From: AP-15 sp963737145
GTDB taxonomy: Bacteria > Pseudomonadota > Alphaproteobacteria > ATCC43930 > CGMCC-115725
Assembly (NCBI GenBank): GCA_963737145.1
Contig: CAVTRO010000007.1
Coordinates: 930,001-994,000, forward strand
DNA: 64,000 bases
Direction of reading: 5' to 3'
Shown here: piece by piece, positions 38,850-47,356 of the stretch
How positions within the stretch are numbered: the stretch's first letter is position 1
How the letters are laid out: every line of letters begins with the position of its first letter
Notes under the pieces: generated by a model
What the model saw: only the letters and a program-made list of their open reading frames with translations
Databases searched by the model: none
What the model was told of the DNA's origin: nothing
Program-made: the position numbers and the translations under genes

Positions 38850-39206
38850 CTATCGGTTCTCTTCGACGACATCGCCGCGGAAGTCGACGCCGACGCGCAC
38901 CCGGCGTCCGTCCTTCGTCGCCTCGGCCTGCCAGATCGAGTTCTGGTCTTTGCGTAGCTGGCCGACATTGGTGTAGCCGTGATCCTCGATCCGGCGGCGC
39001 GCCTGCCCTTCGGTGAAGCTGTTGGCTCCCGGCTCCAACGCGGCTTTGCCGGCGCCAGTGGCGTTCGCATTCGGGTTTGTTGAGGTCCCGACGGAGGGCG
39101 CGGTGTGATTGCCGGTAGTCGTGTTCGGCGCGGCGCCTTGCGCCATCGCCAAACCGGCACTGCCGAGCAATAAGGCCGCCGCGAGGACGGTCTGCTTCAA
39201 ACCCAT
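38850..39206 (-). CDS. Secreted PepSY-like protein
   Basis: A 118-residue protein with a clean signal peptide, MGLKQTVLAAALLLGSAGLA followed by MAQ, a Thr/Asn-rich linker (25-60) and a small PepSY-like domain (SFTEGQARRRIEDHGYTNVG, then WQAEATKDGRRVRVGVDFRG). It is likely periplasmic. PepSY-like domains may act as inhibitors or scaffold modules; function is unknown. It heads a two-gene operon with the glycine-zipper protein 12 bases downstream. The ATG at 39206 follows GGAGTGCTC. Confidence 0.75.
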   Translation of the reverse strand: MGLKQTVLAAALLLGSAGLAMAQGAAPNTTTGNHTAPSVGTSTNPNANATGAGKAALEPGANSFTEGQARRRIEDHGYTNVGQLRKDQNSIWQAEATKDGRRVRVGVDFRGDVVEENR

Positions 39207-39383
39207 GACTGAGCACTCCTTAACTGATGAAGCGGAACGGCGCCTATGCGCCCGTAAGTAACCTGGAAACAGAGCCGCACGCCGGAAAGTTTCGCGGGTT
39301 CGCTCAGATTGATGATCCACCTTAAAATTGCCCCTTCATGAGTGTAGGCTCTCGGCCACACTCATGAGTTCGTAGGCTTTCAC

Positions 39384-40361
39384 ATGCAGCAAAAGAGCTT
39401 TGGCAAGCTTCCGCCGGTCTCGATGGTGACCCTCGGCGGGGGAGGCCTCGGCATGGTGTGGGGCGAAACGACATTCGACGAATGCGTCGCCACCGTACAC
39501 GCGGCGGTCAATGCCGGGATCAACTTGATCGACCTCGCGCCGCGTTACGGCGAGGGCAAGGCCGAGCTGGTGGTCGGCGAGGCGTTCGCCGGCCGGTTGC
39601 CCGAGGGCGTGCGGGTCACCAGCAAATGCAATCTCGGAAACCCGTCCGCCGCCGATATCGAACCGCTGGTGCGGCAATCGATCGAAGGAAGCCTGGGGCG
39701 TCTGCGGCTGTCCCGGCTCGATCTGTTCTTTCTGCATTCGAACGTCGTCCCGGGCGCGGACCACATGGAGCGCCGGCCCGAGGCCGCCAGCCGCATGACG
39801 CTTTGCACGACTTTTGTCGACCAGGTGCGCCCGCTATTTGAGCGGCTCGTTGCCGAGGATCTGATCGGCGCCTGGGGGCTGACCGGGATCGGTCACCCTG
39901 ACACGATCATCAAACTGCTCGGTGAGCGCCCGGCCCCGTCGGCAGTGCAATGCATCGCCAATTTATTGGATTCGCCGGGCGGGCTGAAATTCTTCGACGG
40001 GTCGGCGAAACCTCGCGCGGTCATGGCTGCGGCGCGGGCCAACGGGGTCGGCGTGATGGGCATTCGCGCGGTGCAGGCGGGGGCGCTGACCAGCGCCCTC
40101 GATCGGCCATTACCCGACGGCCACCCCGAGATGCGCGATTATCGGCGAGCCGCCGGGTTCCGGCGGCTCGCCGGAGAATTGGGGTTCACTCCGGCCTTTT
40201 TGGCGCATCGCTATACGCTGTCGCTCGCCATCGACACGCTGGTGCTCGGCGTCAAGAACCGGCAGGAGCTGGCAGAGTGCGTAGCCGCGGCTGAAGCCGG
40301 CCCGCTGCCGCCGGAGTTGCTGGCCCGGATCGACCAGACGGTGGATCGGCAGGCCTGCTAG
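39384..40361 (+). CDS. Aldo/keto reductase
   Basis: A 325-residue TIM-barrel reductase. Catalytic residues are Asp50 and Tyr55 (LIDLAPRYGEG), the Lys of VTSKCNLG near 80 and the His of FFLHSN near 113. The NADPH end reads VLGVKNRQEL near 290. Many relatives act on aldehydes or sugars; the substrate is unknown here. The gene is divergent from the PepSY-like gene and its last four bases overlap the convergent MFS gene (CTAG). Confidence 0.85.
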   Translation: MQQKSFGKLPPVSMVTLGGGGLGMVWGETTFDECVATVHAAVNAGINLIDLAPRYGEGKAELVVGEAFAGRLPEGVRVTSKCNLGNPSAADIEPLVRQSIEGSLGRLRLSRLDLFFLHSNVVPGADHMERRPEAASRMTLCTTFVDQVRPLFERLVAEDLIGAWGLTGIGHPDTIIKLLGERPAPSAVQCIANLLDSPGGLKFFDGSAKPRAVMAAARANGVGVMGIRAVQAGALTSALDRPLPDGHPEMRDYRRAAGFRRLAGELGFTPAFLAHRYTLSLAIDTLVLGVKNRQELAECVAAAEAGPLPPELLARIDQTVDRQAC

Positions 40362-41626
40362 ACTGACGCCCCGGCTTTCACGGGAAGCCTGACAAACTGA
40401 GCCAGCGAGCCGAACGCCGTCACCGCGAAGAGGCCGGCGGCGGCGATGACCACGGCCAATACGAGAGGGTTCCCGCTGCCGCCGAACGAAAGCGCGGCGG
40501 TGGCGCCGGCGGCTCCGATCATCTGGATGAAGCTGGCCAGACCCGAGGCCGTGCCGACGATGCCGACCTTCACCCCAAGGCTGCCGGCAACCGCGTTGGG
40601 CGTGATGAGGCCGCTGCCGCAACAAATCAGGACCATCGGACCGACGATCGCATAAGGGCTGCCAAAATGCAGCGCTGCGAGGGCCACCATCGCGAAGCCG
40701 GCGGGGATCAGCACCGCGACGCCGATCGCGATAAGATTGTCCACCCCGAGGCGCCGCGCCAGCCGATTGGACAGGAAGCTGCCGACAAGAAAGCCAATCG
40801 GCGGAAGCGAAGCGTAATAGCCGTAATCTTGTGGAGGTATGGCAAGGCCGATGATCAGCACGGCCGGCGCGCCGGCGGTAAAGATGTGAAAGCCCGCATG
40901 GGCGCCTGCGGCCGTAAGCGCATACGCCGCAAACCGCCGGGTTTGGAGCAAACTGTGGTAACTGGCCAGCATCGTTCTGGCGAGCAAGGCCGCGGTTCCG
41001 GAATGAGAGGGCCCCTCCCTGGGGGATGAGTCCGGCACATATCGCAGGACCAGTGCCAGCGCCACAACCGCCAAGATCGCGAGGCTGGCGAAATTCGCAC
41101 GCCAACCAATCCATGCCTGCAAGTAACCGCCGGGGATCGGTGCGAAGGCTTGTAAGAGAGTAATGACGATGGATAGCCCTGCGATGATCTTAGCGGCGCC
41201 GTCCTCGCCATAGAAGTCGCGAATTGTGGCACGGCCGACGACCATGCCTCCCGAGAGGCCGATCCCCTGGAATATCCGGGCGCCGATCAGCAATCCGATG
41301 GTCGGGCTCGCGGCACAGGCGATGCTCCCCAGCGCGCTGAGCGCAAGGCCGGCGATGATCGTTCGCCTCCGCCCATATCGGTCGGATAAGGGCCCGAGCA
41401 CGAGCATGCTCACAGCAAAGGCTGCGAGATAAGCGACGAAGGTCAATTGCACGCGGGACACCGAAGTATCGAGCGCGCTGGCGATCGCTGGGACAGACGG
41501 CACGTAGATGGTCGACGCGACCTGTCCTAGAGAGCAGGCGATGGTCAAGGTCAGCAGTAGAAGGCGACGCCTCGCATTGCTAAACTCGCTCGTTTCGTCG
41601 AGATTGTTGCTGAGTACATTTAACAA
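40358..41626 (-). CDS. Bcr/CflA-type MFS drug exporter
   Basis: A 422-residue MFS protein whose helix 1-3 region is typical of Bcr/CflA efflux proteins: YVPSVPAIASALDTS, VQLTFVAYLAAFA and GPLSDRYGRRRTIIAG (loop 2-3 signature), with FFQGIG-like ARIFQGIGLSGGMVVGRA near 115. It probably exports a drug or metabolite by proton exchange. The N-terminus (MLNVLSNNLDETSEFSNARR) is longer than in most relatives; an internal start is possible. The gap to the next gene (41627-41914, 290 bases) holds no gene I can support. Confidence 0.85.
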   Translation of the reverse strand: MLNVLSNNLDETSEFSNARRRLLLLTLTIACSLGQVASTIYVPSVPAIASALDTSVSRVQLTFVAYLAAFAVSMLVLGPLSDRYGRRRTIIAGLALSALGSIACAASPTIGLLIGARIFQGIGLSGGMVVGRATIRDFYGEDGAAKIIAGLSIVITLLQAFAPIPGGYLQAWIGWRANFASLAILAVVALALVLRYVPDSSPREGPSHSGTAALLARTMLASYHSLLQTRRFAAYALTAAGAHAGFHIFTAGAPAVLIIGLAIPPQDYGYYASLPPIGFLVGSFLSNRLARRLGVDNLIAIGVAVLIPAGFAMVALAALHFGSPYAIVGPMVLICCGSGLITPNAVAGSLGVKVGIVGTASGLASFIQMIGAAGATAALSFGGSGNPLVLAVVIAAAGLFAVTAFGSLAQFVRLPVKAGASV

Positions 41627-41914
41627 GCGAACTCCCTCATAAGGGGGTGAGCAACTCCTAGATCCAGGTCGGGATCGTAGGAGCCTGCTCTGCAGCAGGT
41701 CAGAACTGTCGGAGGCGCTCGAGCCGACTGACCGGGCGGATATAGCCGGAGTCGGGTTCTTGCCCTAACGGTTTGCTAAATAATTCCTGCCGGCGGAGCG
41801 GATTGACGGGTTTTTGACGCGCGCCGGATTAACCTTAAATCGCGAAGAAATGTGCCCGGCTCGCGTTCGCGAACGCTATTACTGGCATCTGCTGCTGCAC
41901 GTAAGGGAGACTGG

Positions 41915-43063
41915 ATGATCATTCGCGATTTTGGCTCGATCGCCAAGAGCGATGCGAGGGTCGCCTTCGCAACCGTAGTTTGGGAGGATTGCGAGCACCC
42001 CGAACAGGAGCTCATCTTCGAAACTCACGGCGAGGGGATCGGTGACGCGCCTGCGGAGCCCTGTGCAGACGCCTTCTTATCCGCGTGTTTTCCTCTCGCC
42101 GCCGTGCACGGAGAATTGAGGGTCCGAATCGGAGGGCAAGCTTGCCCGATGCTGATCGAGGGCCTCTATACGGCTCACGCCTGGTGGACGAGCTGGGGCG
42201 GAATGCCATGCCCGGTTCCAGCGATTGAGATCTCAGGCGGACAGACCAGGAGAATAGCCGCAGCTCCACGGCGGGCCTTTGCGTTCCTGTCCGGAGGAGT
42301 AGATGGTCTTCATATGCTGATGCGGAACCGTCGGCTCTACAACCGAGACGATCCCGCGTATGTGCACGAGGTGCTGTTTATCCATGGGTTCGACATCGGG
42401 AAGCGGGCCCGAGATCCCGAAGACGAACGCTACCGAATGATGTTGGAGCGCCTCGAACCGGTCGTCGCGGATCTTGGCTTACGGCTCATTCAATGCCGGA
42501 CAAATCTCCGCCATCTCCCCTCGAAGCCGGACTTTTGGGAGCACCGGCACAATGGCGCAGCGTTGGCCGCTATCGGTCATTCGGCGGTTTTCGGATCAGC
42601 TTTTCTATTCATCGGAGCGTCATGGCCCATCAGCCATCAGGTTCCGTGGGGATCACATCCCACAATAGACAAGCTCTTTTCAAGTCAGCGCATCACGATC
42701 ATCCATGATGGGTCGCGCTTTTCGCGTCTTCAGAAGGTACGTGATCTCGCGAGATGGCCGGCGGGACTGGCTGCTCTGCGCGTCTGCCCGGCCAGCGTGG
42801 GGTCGCGGGCAAATTGCGGAGAGTGCGAGAAATGTCTGCGTACCCGGCTCGAGTTCCTCGCGGCCGGCATCGGAGAGACCGAAGCGTTCGGCCCGAGCGT
42901 TACACCCGGCGAAATATGGAATGCTGCCGTTTTCGGATCGATTGGTGACCGCATCATCTTTTACGAGGACCTGATCGAACCGTTGAGGGCCCGCGGTTAC
43001 CACGAGCTATGCAGTGTTCTCGAATGCAAGATGCGGCTTATCGGCACTAAGCCGAATGGATGA
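41915..43063 (+). CDS. PP-loop-like (adenine nucleotide alpha hydrolase-like) protein of unknown role
   Basis: A 382-residue protein. AFLSGGVDGLHML near residue 125 is close to the SGGxDS loop of PP-loop ATPases such as QueC and asparagine synthetase, with Gly where Ser is usual. A C-terminal Cys cluster RANCGECEKCLRTRLEF near 305 resembles the zinc site of QueC-like proteins (CxxC..C). Relatives with this pair of motifs sit near polysaccharide or cofactor loci, but no function is known. The ATG at 41915 follows AAGGGAGA. It precedes the regulator gene at 43212 on the same strand by 148 bases, so it may belong to the Tad region. Confidence 0.65.
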   Translation: MIIRDFGSIAKSDARVAFATVVWEDCEHPEQELIFETHGEGIGDAPAEPCADAFLSACFPLAAVHGELRVRIGGQACPMLIEGLYTAHAWWTSWGGMPCPVPAIEISGGQTRRIAAAPRRAFAFLSGGVDGLHMLMRNRRLYNRDDPAYVHEVLFIHGFDIGKRARDPEDERYRMMLERLEPVVADLGLRLIQCRTNLRHLPSKPDFWEHRHNGAALAAIGHSAVFGSAFLFIGASWPISHQVPWGSHPTIDKLFSSQRITIIHDGSRFSRLQKVRDLARWPAGLAALRVCPASVGSRANCGECEKCLRTRLEFLAAGIGETEAFGPSVTPGEIWNAAVFGSIGDRIIFYEDLIEPLRARGYHELCSVLECKMRLIGTKPNG

Positions 43064-43211
43064 TGATCGCGGCGGCAAAGGTATGCGATTCCCTCCCCGC
43101 TTTAGACGCGAAGACAGTATCCGAAATGATTGACCAGCAGCGAAGTATATTCGGGTTTGCTCGAATGCCTCAGCGCGTCGATAATGCTAGCCGCAACTTG
43201 GGATATTTGCA

Positions 43212-45299
43212 ATGACGTTGGCAATCAGCATTCTCGGACCTTTGGTGATCGAGAGCGGGGATTGTCGGCTGGGGAAAGTCCCGAAAAAAGCACGCGCTTT
43301 GCTTGCCTTTCTTGCGGCCCAAGCAGGCCAGCCGGTCAGTCGCGAACGATTGGCCGACCTGCTGTGGCCGTACCAGGGGTCGGAGCAGGCCCGCCACAGC
43401 CTACGCAACTGCCTATTGGAGCTGCGCAAAGCTTTGGGGCGGGGTACCGACGTCCACTTAGCTGCCGACTTCGCCAATTGCCGGATACAGGACGCCATCG
43501 TCGACCTCGTTGAATTTCAGCGGTTGTCGCGCTCCCAGCACCCCTGTGACCTGCGGGCGGCTGCCGATTTGTACCGCGGCGAGCTGCTCGCTGATTTCGA
43601 TATCAATTCCGAGCCGTTTCAGGAATGGTTGACGGGGGAGCGCGACCGCACGCTCGCGATGATGTGCGATGTCTTGTATCGATTGAGCGCGAAGCAGGAT
43701 GCGGCTGGCGAGCACGAGGCTGCGATTCAGTCCGGCCGTCTGCTCGTTTTTCTCGACCCGCTCTCGGAATTCGGACAACGCGCGCTGATCCGCGCCTATG
43801 CGCACGCCGGACGCCGCGGTGAAGCTCTCCGCCAATACAGGAGCTGCGCCGAGACCTTGAAGCGCGAACTGGGCGTCGCCCCGGACGTCGAGACGCAATC
43901 GCTGGCGAATGAGATCTCACGTTCGAACACTGCCAGGGAGCACAATTCACCGGGGTTTTCGGCAGAAGATCACGACTCGATTGCGCGCGTTAGCGCATCG
44001 GATCGTTCGCCGTGGCGTTCCGCCATCCCACCGCAGGTGGATGCTCCCAGCCAACATACGGCAGACCCGCGCTGGCCTTGTTTGTTGCCAAACATCGCCG
44101 TGGCTGTTGCGCCGGTGCGCAACCTGACGGGCGATCCCGACCAGCAATATTTGATGGAAGCCTTTACCGACGACCTCGTAACGGACCTTCTTCGGCACGG
44201 ACGCGGACTCTCGCTGAAGCCGTTGGGGGACGATCGTGGTCCCGCGGACAATGGCAACCGGATGTCGGAACGTGGCTACGATTACATTGTCACCGGCAGC
44301 GCCCAAACTAGCGGGCCCGGCTTGCTGCGGGTGAACATGCGAATAACCGACGCGACAACCTCCGAGTACCTTTGGGCGGGCCGGCATGAATTCAAGCCCG
44401 AGGACCTCGCTCCGATCCAGACGAGAATTACCCGGCGGATTTCGCGGGAACTCCATGTCCTGCTCCTTCAAGCAGCGAGCCGCAGGGCTTTGGCTAAGTC
44501 GGGGATGGATCTCGGAATCACCGAATGCCTCTCCGAAGCATCCTGCGCACTTAGAGGAAATTACACTCCGGAGCTGACGAGCGAGGCGCAGAGATGGTAC
44601 CTCGCCGCCCTGGCCCACGAACCGCGCAGCCCCGAGGCTCTAACCGGTCTGGCTACAACCTGCCAGCATCTTGTCAGCAATCCATGGTGGGGTGACCCGC
44701 GCACCGTAGCGGCCGCCTCTGATCTCGGGCGTGAGGCGGTGGCGATTGCGCTCGATTTGGCGCCGGGGCATGCATTCGCCAGGTGCATTCAAGGCATGTT
44801 ATACTCTGCGGCAGGACAGCTGGAACTCGCGGCACGCGCCTTCCAGCAAGCTTTGGCAGTGGATGAAACACTGGCGCCGGCTCATGGGTTCGCTGGATAC
44901 AATGCTGCTCTCCTCGGCCGCGCCAACGAAACGTGGCCGGCAATTCAGCAGGCGATGCGCTTCGATCAAACTGATCGCCGACATAGCATTTGGTTCTTTT
45001 TCGCCGGATTTGCGGAGATGTTGCTCGGTCGCACTGAAAACGCGGTCGACTTGCTACAGAAATCATTGGAACGCAATGCCAGCTATGGGAGCGCCCAACT
45101 TTTCCTCATGGCCGCGCTGTCCCTGATCGGTCGTGAAGCGGACGCCGCCGAGACCGCAGCATCATTCCGCAAGCAATATCCGGAGTACCGGATGACGACA
45201 TTTGAGCAGCTCTGGCTGTCGCGATCGGGATCATCAACCTATCGCGCGCAAATCCATCCACTGTTCGAAAAAATCCGCGTCCTCGGCGTGGCAAACTGA
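43212..45299 (+). CDS. SARP-type regulator: winged helix-BTAD-TolB-like-TPR (copy A)
   Basis: A 695-residue regulator. Residues 1-85 form an OmpR-like winged helix (ISILGPLVIESG, PVSRERLADLLWPYQGSEQ and SLRNCLLELRKALG). Residues 95-235 form the BTAD domain (AADLYRGELLADF, QALIRAY-like RALIRAYAHAGRRGEALRQY). A TolB-like domain follows (PNIAVAVAPVRNLTGDPDQQ, DDLVTDLLR, YIVTGSAQ, LRVNMRITDATTSEYLWAGR), then TPR-like repeats to the end. SARPs with this build are DNA-binding activators, usually of nearby genes. It lies 12 bases before a partial paralogue and about 1.6 kb before the flp gene. Confidence 0.85.
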   Translation: MTLAISILGPLVIESGDCRLGKVPKKARALLAFLAAQAGQPVSRERLADLLWPYQGSEQARHSLRNCLLELRKALGRGTDVHLAADFANCRIQDAIVDLVEFQRLSRSQHPCDLRAAADLYRGELLADFDINSEPFQEWLTGERDRTLAMMCDVLYRLSAKQDAAGEHEAAIQSGRLLVFLDPLSEFGQRALIRAYAHAGRRGEALRQYRSCAETLKRELGVAPDVETQSLANEISRSNTAREHNSPGFSAEDHDSIARVSASDRSPWRSAIPPQVDAPSQHTADPRWPCLLPNIAVAVAPVRNLTGDPDQQYLMEAFTDDLVTDLLRHGRGLSLKPLGDDRGPADNGNRMSERGYDYIVTGSAQTSGPGLLRVNMRITDATTSEYLWAGRHEFKPEDLAPIQTRITRRISRELHVLLLQAASRRALAKSGMDLGITECLSEASCALRGNYTPELTSEAQRWYLAALAHEPRSPEALTGLATTCQHLVSNPWWGDPRTVAAASDLGREAVAIALDLAPGHAFARCIQGMLYSAAGQLELAARAFQQALAVDETLAPAHGFAGYNAALLGRANETWPAIQQAMRFDQTDRRHSIWFFFAGFAEMLLGRTENAVDLLQKSLERNASYGSAQLFLMAALSLIGREADAAETAASFRKQYPEYRMTTFEQLWLSRSGSSTYRAQIHPLFEKIRVLGVAN

Positions 45300-45310
45300 G
45301 GGCTCGGGTC

Positions 45311-46792
45311 ATGACTGCTCGACGTGTCCGGCGGGACGCCAATCCTAAAACGGAGGCGCGTCGCGAGACGGTGGTCCGCAATGCTGCGCCTCGACAGTTG
45401 AAAAGCCGAGGTATGGAGGCCGCTGCCTCAGCGACGGCGCGAGAAGCGGCACCGCACTGGCGCTGTCTGCGGTCGAGGATTGCTGTCGCCGTGGCACCGT
45501 TGCGCAATCTGACTGGCGATGTCGGCCAGAACCGGCTGGGAGAGCTCTTCACTCAAGATCTCATCTCGGAACTCGTTAAGTACGGTCGAGGCTTCTCGGT
45601 GCAGCGGTCATCGGCCGGGCGGGGCAGCGTGGTCCGTACCGACATGAGCGCCGAGCCGGAAGGCAGATATCTTGTGACGGGGAGCGTCCAGCGAGCTGGT
45701 TCCGAAATGCTGCGCGTCAATGTCCAGATCGCGGATATGGAAACGTCCGAGTACCTTTGGGCCGATCGTTACGAATTCGGCGCCCAAGAGCCCGCGCTCA
45801 GTAAGACCCAAATCATCCGGCGAATTTCTGAAGAGCTGCACCTGCTACTCCTCAAAGAGGAAATTAACCGCGCTTCCGTCGATTTGGATTCAGAACCTGA
45901 GTTGGACGAGTGTCTGTCCAGCGCAGCGACCGCCCTCGAGCGAGAGCTGCGGCCAGACCTCACTGCTGAGGCCCAGCGATGGTACCTGGCCGCGCTGGCC
46001 GACGACCGACGGAACGTCGAAGCGCTCGTCGGTCTGGCCAGAACCTGTCAGGAGCTGGTCAGCAATCCGTGGTGGGGCGATCCGCTCGCTGCCTCGGTGG
46101 CCTCCGATCTCGGGCGCGAAGTGGTCGCGATCGCATTGAAACTTGCGCCGGGGGCGGCCGATGCGCATTGCATCCAGGGGATGCTGCACTCTGCCGCCGG
46201 CAAGTTGGACGAGGCCACCCTTGCCTTCGAGCGGGCGCTGGCGATGGATCAGGGTTTGGCAATCGCCCACGGTTTCGCCGCTTACAATGCTGCCTTTCTC
46301 GGCAGCGCCGCTGATACTCTACCGGCGATCGAACGCGCAATGCGTCTGGACAGAGCCGACCGGCGGCACAGCATCTGGTTTTTCTTTGGTGGTTTTGCCG
46401 AATTGCTGATGGGGCGCACCGACGCGTCGATTGCCTTGCTCCGGAAGTCTTTGGAACGCAACAGCAGTTACGGCAGTGCGCGAATGTTCCTGATCGCGGC
46501 CTTGTCTCTTAGTGGTCGAAATCGCGAAGCGGCCGAGGCTGCCGCGTTGTTTCGGCAACAATATCCCGACGGACCGGCAGGAGCGTGCGAGCAGTTATGG
46601 CTGTCGCGTTCGCGGTCAGCCACCTATCGCGCCCAGATCCTTCCGGTATTCGACACGATCCGGAGTCTCTCGGCGTCGGAATCTGAAGAACTCAGCTACG
46701 GGATTGCCTCACGCCTAGCGGCCGCACTTCTCCGAGCGGCGCATTCCCCGCAGCCGGACAATGTTTCCTCCGCGCACAATTTAATAAAATAA
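45311..46792 (+). CDS. TolB-like-TPR paralogue lacking winged helix and BTAD (copy B)
   Basis: A 493-residue protein. Residues 50-190 give the TolB-like domain (RIAVAVAPLRNLTGDVGQNR, DLISELVKYGRG, YLVTGSVQRAG, then LRVNVQIADMETSEYLWADR), and the rest is TPR-like (RWYLAALADDRRNVEALVGLA, SNPWWGDPLAAS, AHCIQGMLHSAAGKLDEA). It aligns with the last 500 residues of copy A, but the first 40 residues are a basic, disordered leader. It has no DNA-binding domain and could act as a partner or competitor of copy A. The ATG at 45311 comes 12 bases after the stop of copy A. The C-terminal 40 residues (from about 450) are unique. Confidence 0.8.
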   Translation: MTARRVRRDANPKTEARRETVVRNAAPRQLKSRGMEAAASATAREAAPHWRCLRSRIAVAVAPLRNLTGDVGQNRLGELFTQDLISELVKYGRGFSVQRSSAGRGSVVRTDMSAEPEGRYLVTGSVQRAGSEMLRVNVQIADMETSEYLWADRYEFGAQEPALSKTQIIRRISEELHLLLLKEEINRASVDLDSEPELDECLSSAATALERELRPDLTAEAQRWYLAALADDRRNVEALVGLARTCQELVSNPWWGDPLAASVASDLGREVVAIALKLAPGAADAHCIQGMLHSAAGKLDEATLAFERALAMDQGLAIAHGFAAYNAAFLGSAADTLPAIERAMRLDRADRRHSIWFFFGGFAELLMGRTDASIALLRKSLERNSSYGSARMFLIAALSLSGRNREAAEAAALFRQQYPDGPAGACEQLWLSRSRSATYRAQILPVFDTIRSLSASESEELSYGIASRLAAALLRAAHSPQPDNVSSAHNLIK

Positions 46793-46932
46793 GTCGCAAA
46801 AGGCGCTTTTCTGACGGCGCCCTGACAGGCCACTGACAGCGACTGGATTAGTTTGGCCATTGGCTGAGTGGCGACTGTGATCGCCTCTGGCGCACACTGG
46901 CCACAGGGTCACCCCTGAAGGAGGAAGTAGAA
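46793..46932 (+). promoter_or_regulatory. Leader region of the Tad operon
   Basis: This 140-base gap ends in a strong GAAGGAGGAAG site seven bases from the pilin ATG. It also contains a TGGCCATTGGC..GGCGCACACTGGCCA symmetrical stretch near 46855-46905 that could be an operator. I see no sigma-54 or clear sigma-70 match by eye. The assignment as a promoter rests on position only. Confidence 0.35.
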
Positions 46933-47118
46933 ATGCGCAGTCTGACCAGTCGCTTCTGTCGTGACGAGAGTGGCGCCACCGCTACCGAATACGCCATGTT
47001 GATCGTGTTCGTTGCCCTTGCAATTGCGGTCGGCGCACAAGCGTTCGGCAACTCCCTCACCGACCTGTTCACCCGGGCGAGTCAAACCATTACTGGCATC
47101 GCCATACCGGCGCCCTAG
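46933..47118 (+). CDS. flp: Flp/Fap-type pilin
   Basis: A 61-residue prepilin. A short charged leader ends in a Gly before the hydrophobic helix: ESGATATEYAMLIVFVALAIA. Glu at mature position 5 and the following Tyr (the EY of TEYAM) are the hallmarks of Flp pilins. Processing at the Gly by a type IV prepilin peptidase gives the subunit of the Tad pilus, which mediates surface attachment. No peptidase gene is seen in the window. A GGAGGAAG site lies upstream, consistent with high expression. Confidence 0.9.
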   Translation: MRSLTSRFCRDESGATATEYAMLIVFVALAIAVGAQAFGNSLTDLFTRASQTITGIAIPAP

Positions 47119-47201
47119 GCGCCGCACACCGCAGCCGGTCGGCAACGGATCTCCGTTTCCGACCGGCCTGCGCAGACGTCACCGCGAAGCGGAAGTGAGC
47201 C

Positions 47202-47327
47202 ATGCACTCGGCAGTCCTGGCCGTCGCAGTCGGCATTCTTGTTATTGCCGCCAATGCGACCGAGACGGAGCAGCCTCAAAAGGGTCGACAGTACCTTATG
47301 GGATCGCCGCCGCCACTGCTGGCGTGA
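47202..47327 (+). CDS. Possible small membrane peptide in the Tad operon
   Basis: A 41-residue frame beginning MHSAVLAVAVGILVIAANAT, one membrane helix followed by a short polar tail (TETEQPQKGRQYL). GGAAG lies 7 bases upstream of the ATG. Its position between the pilin and cpaB, where a prepilin peptidase or a small pilus protein usually lies, is the main reason to list it. No family is recognised, and it may be chance. Confidence 0.3.
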   Translation: MHSAVLAVAVGILVIAANATETEQPQKGRQYLMGSPPPLLA

Positions 47328-47356
47328 CTACGCTGATAGCAGCAAGGTAAACAGCC

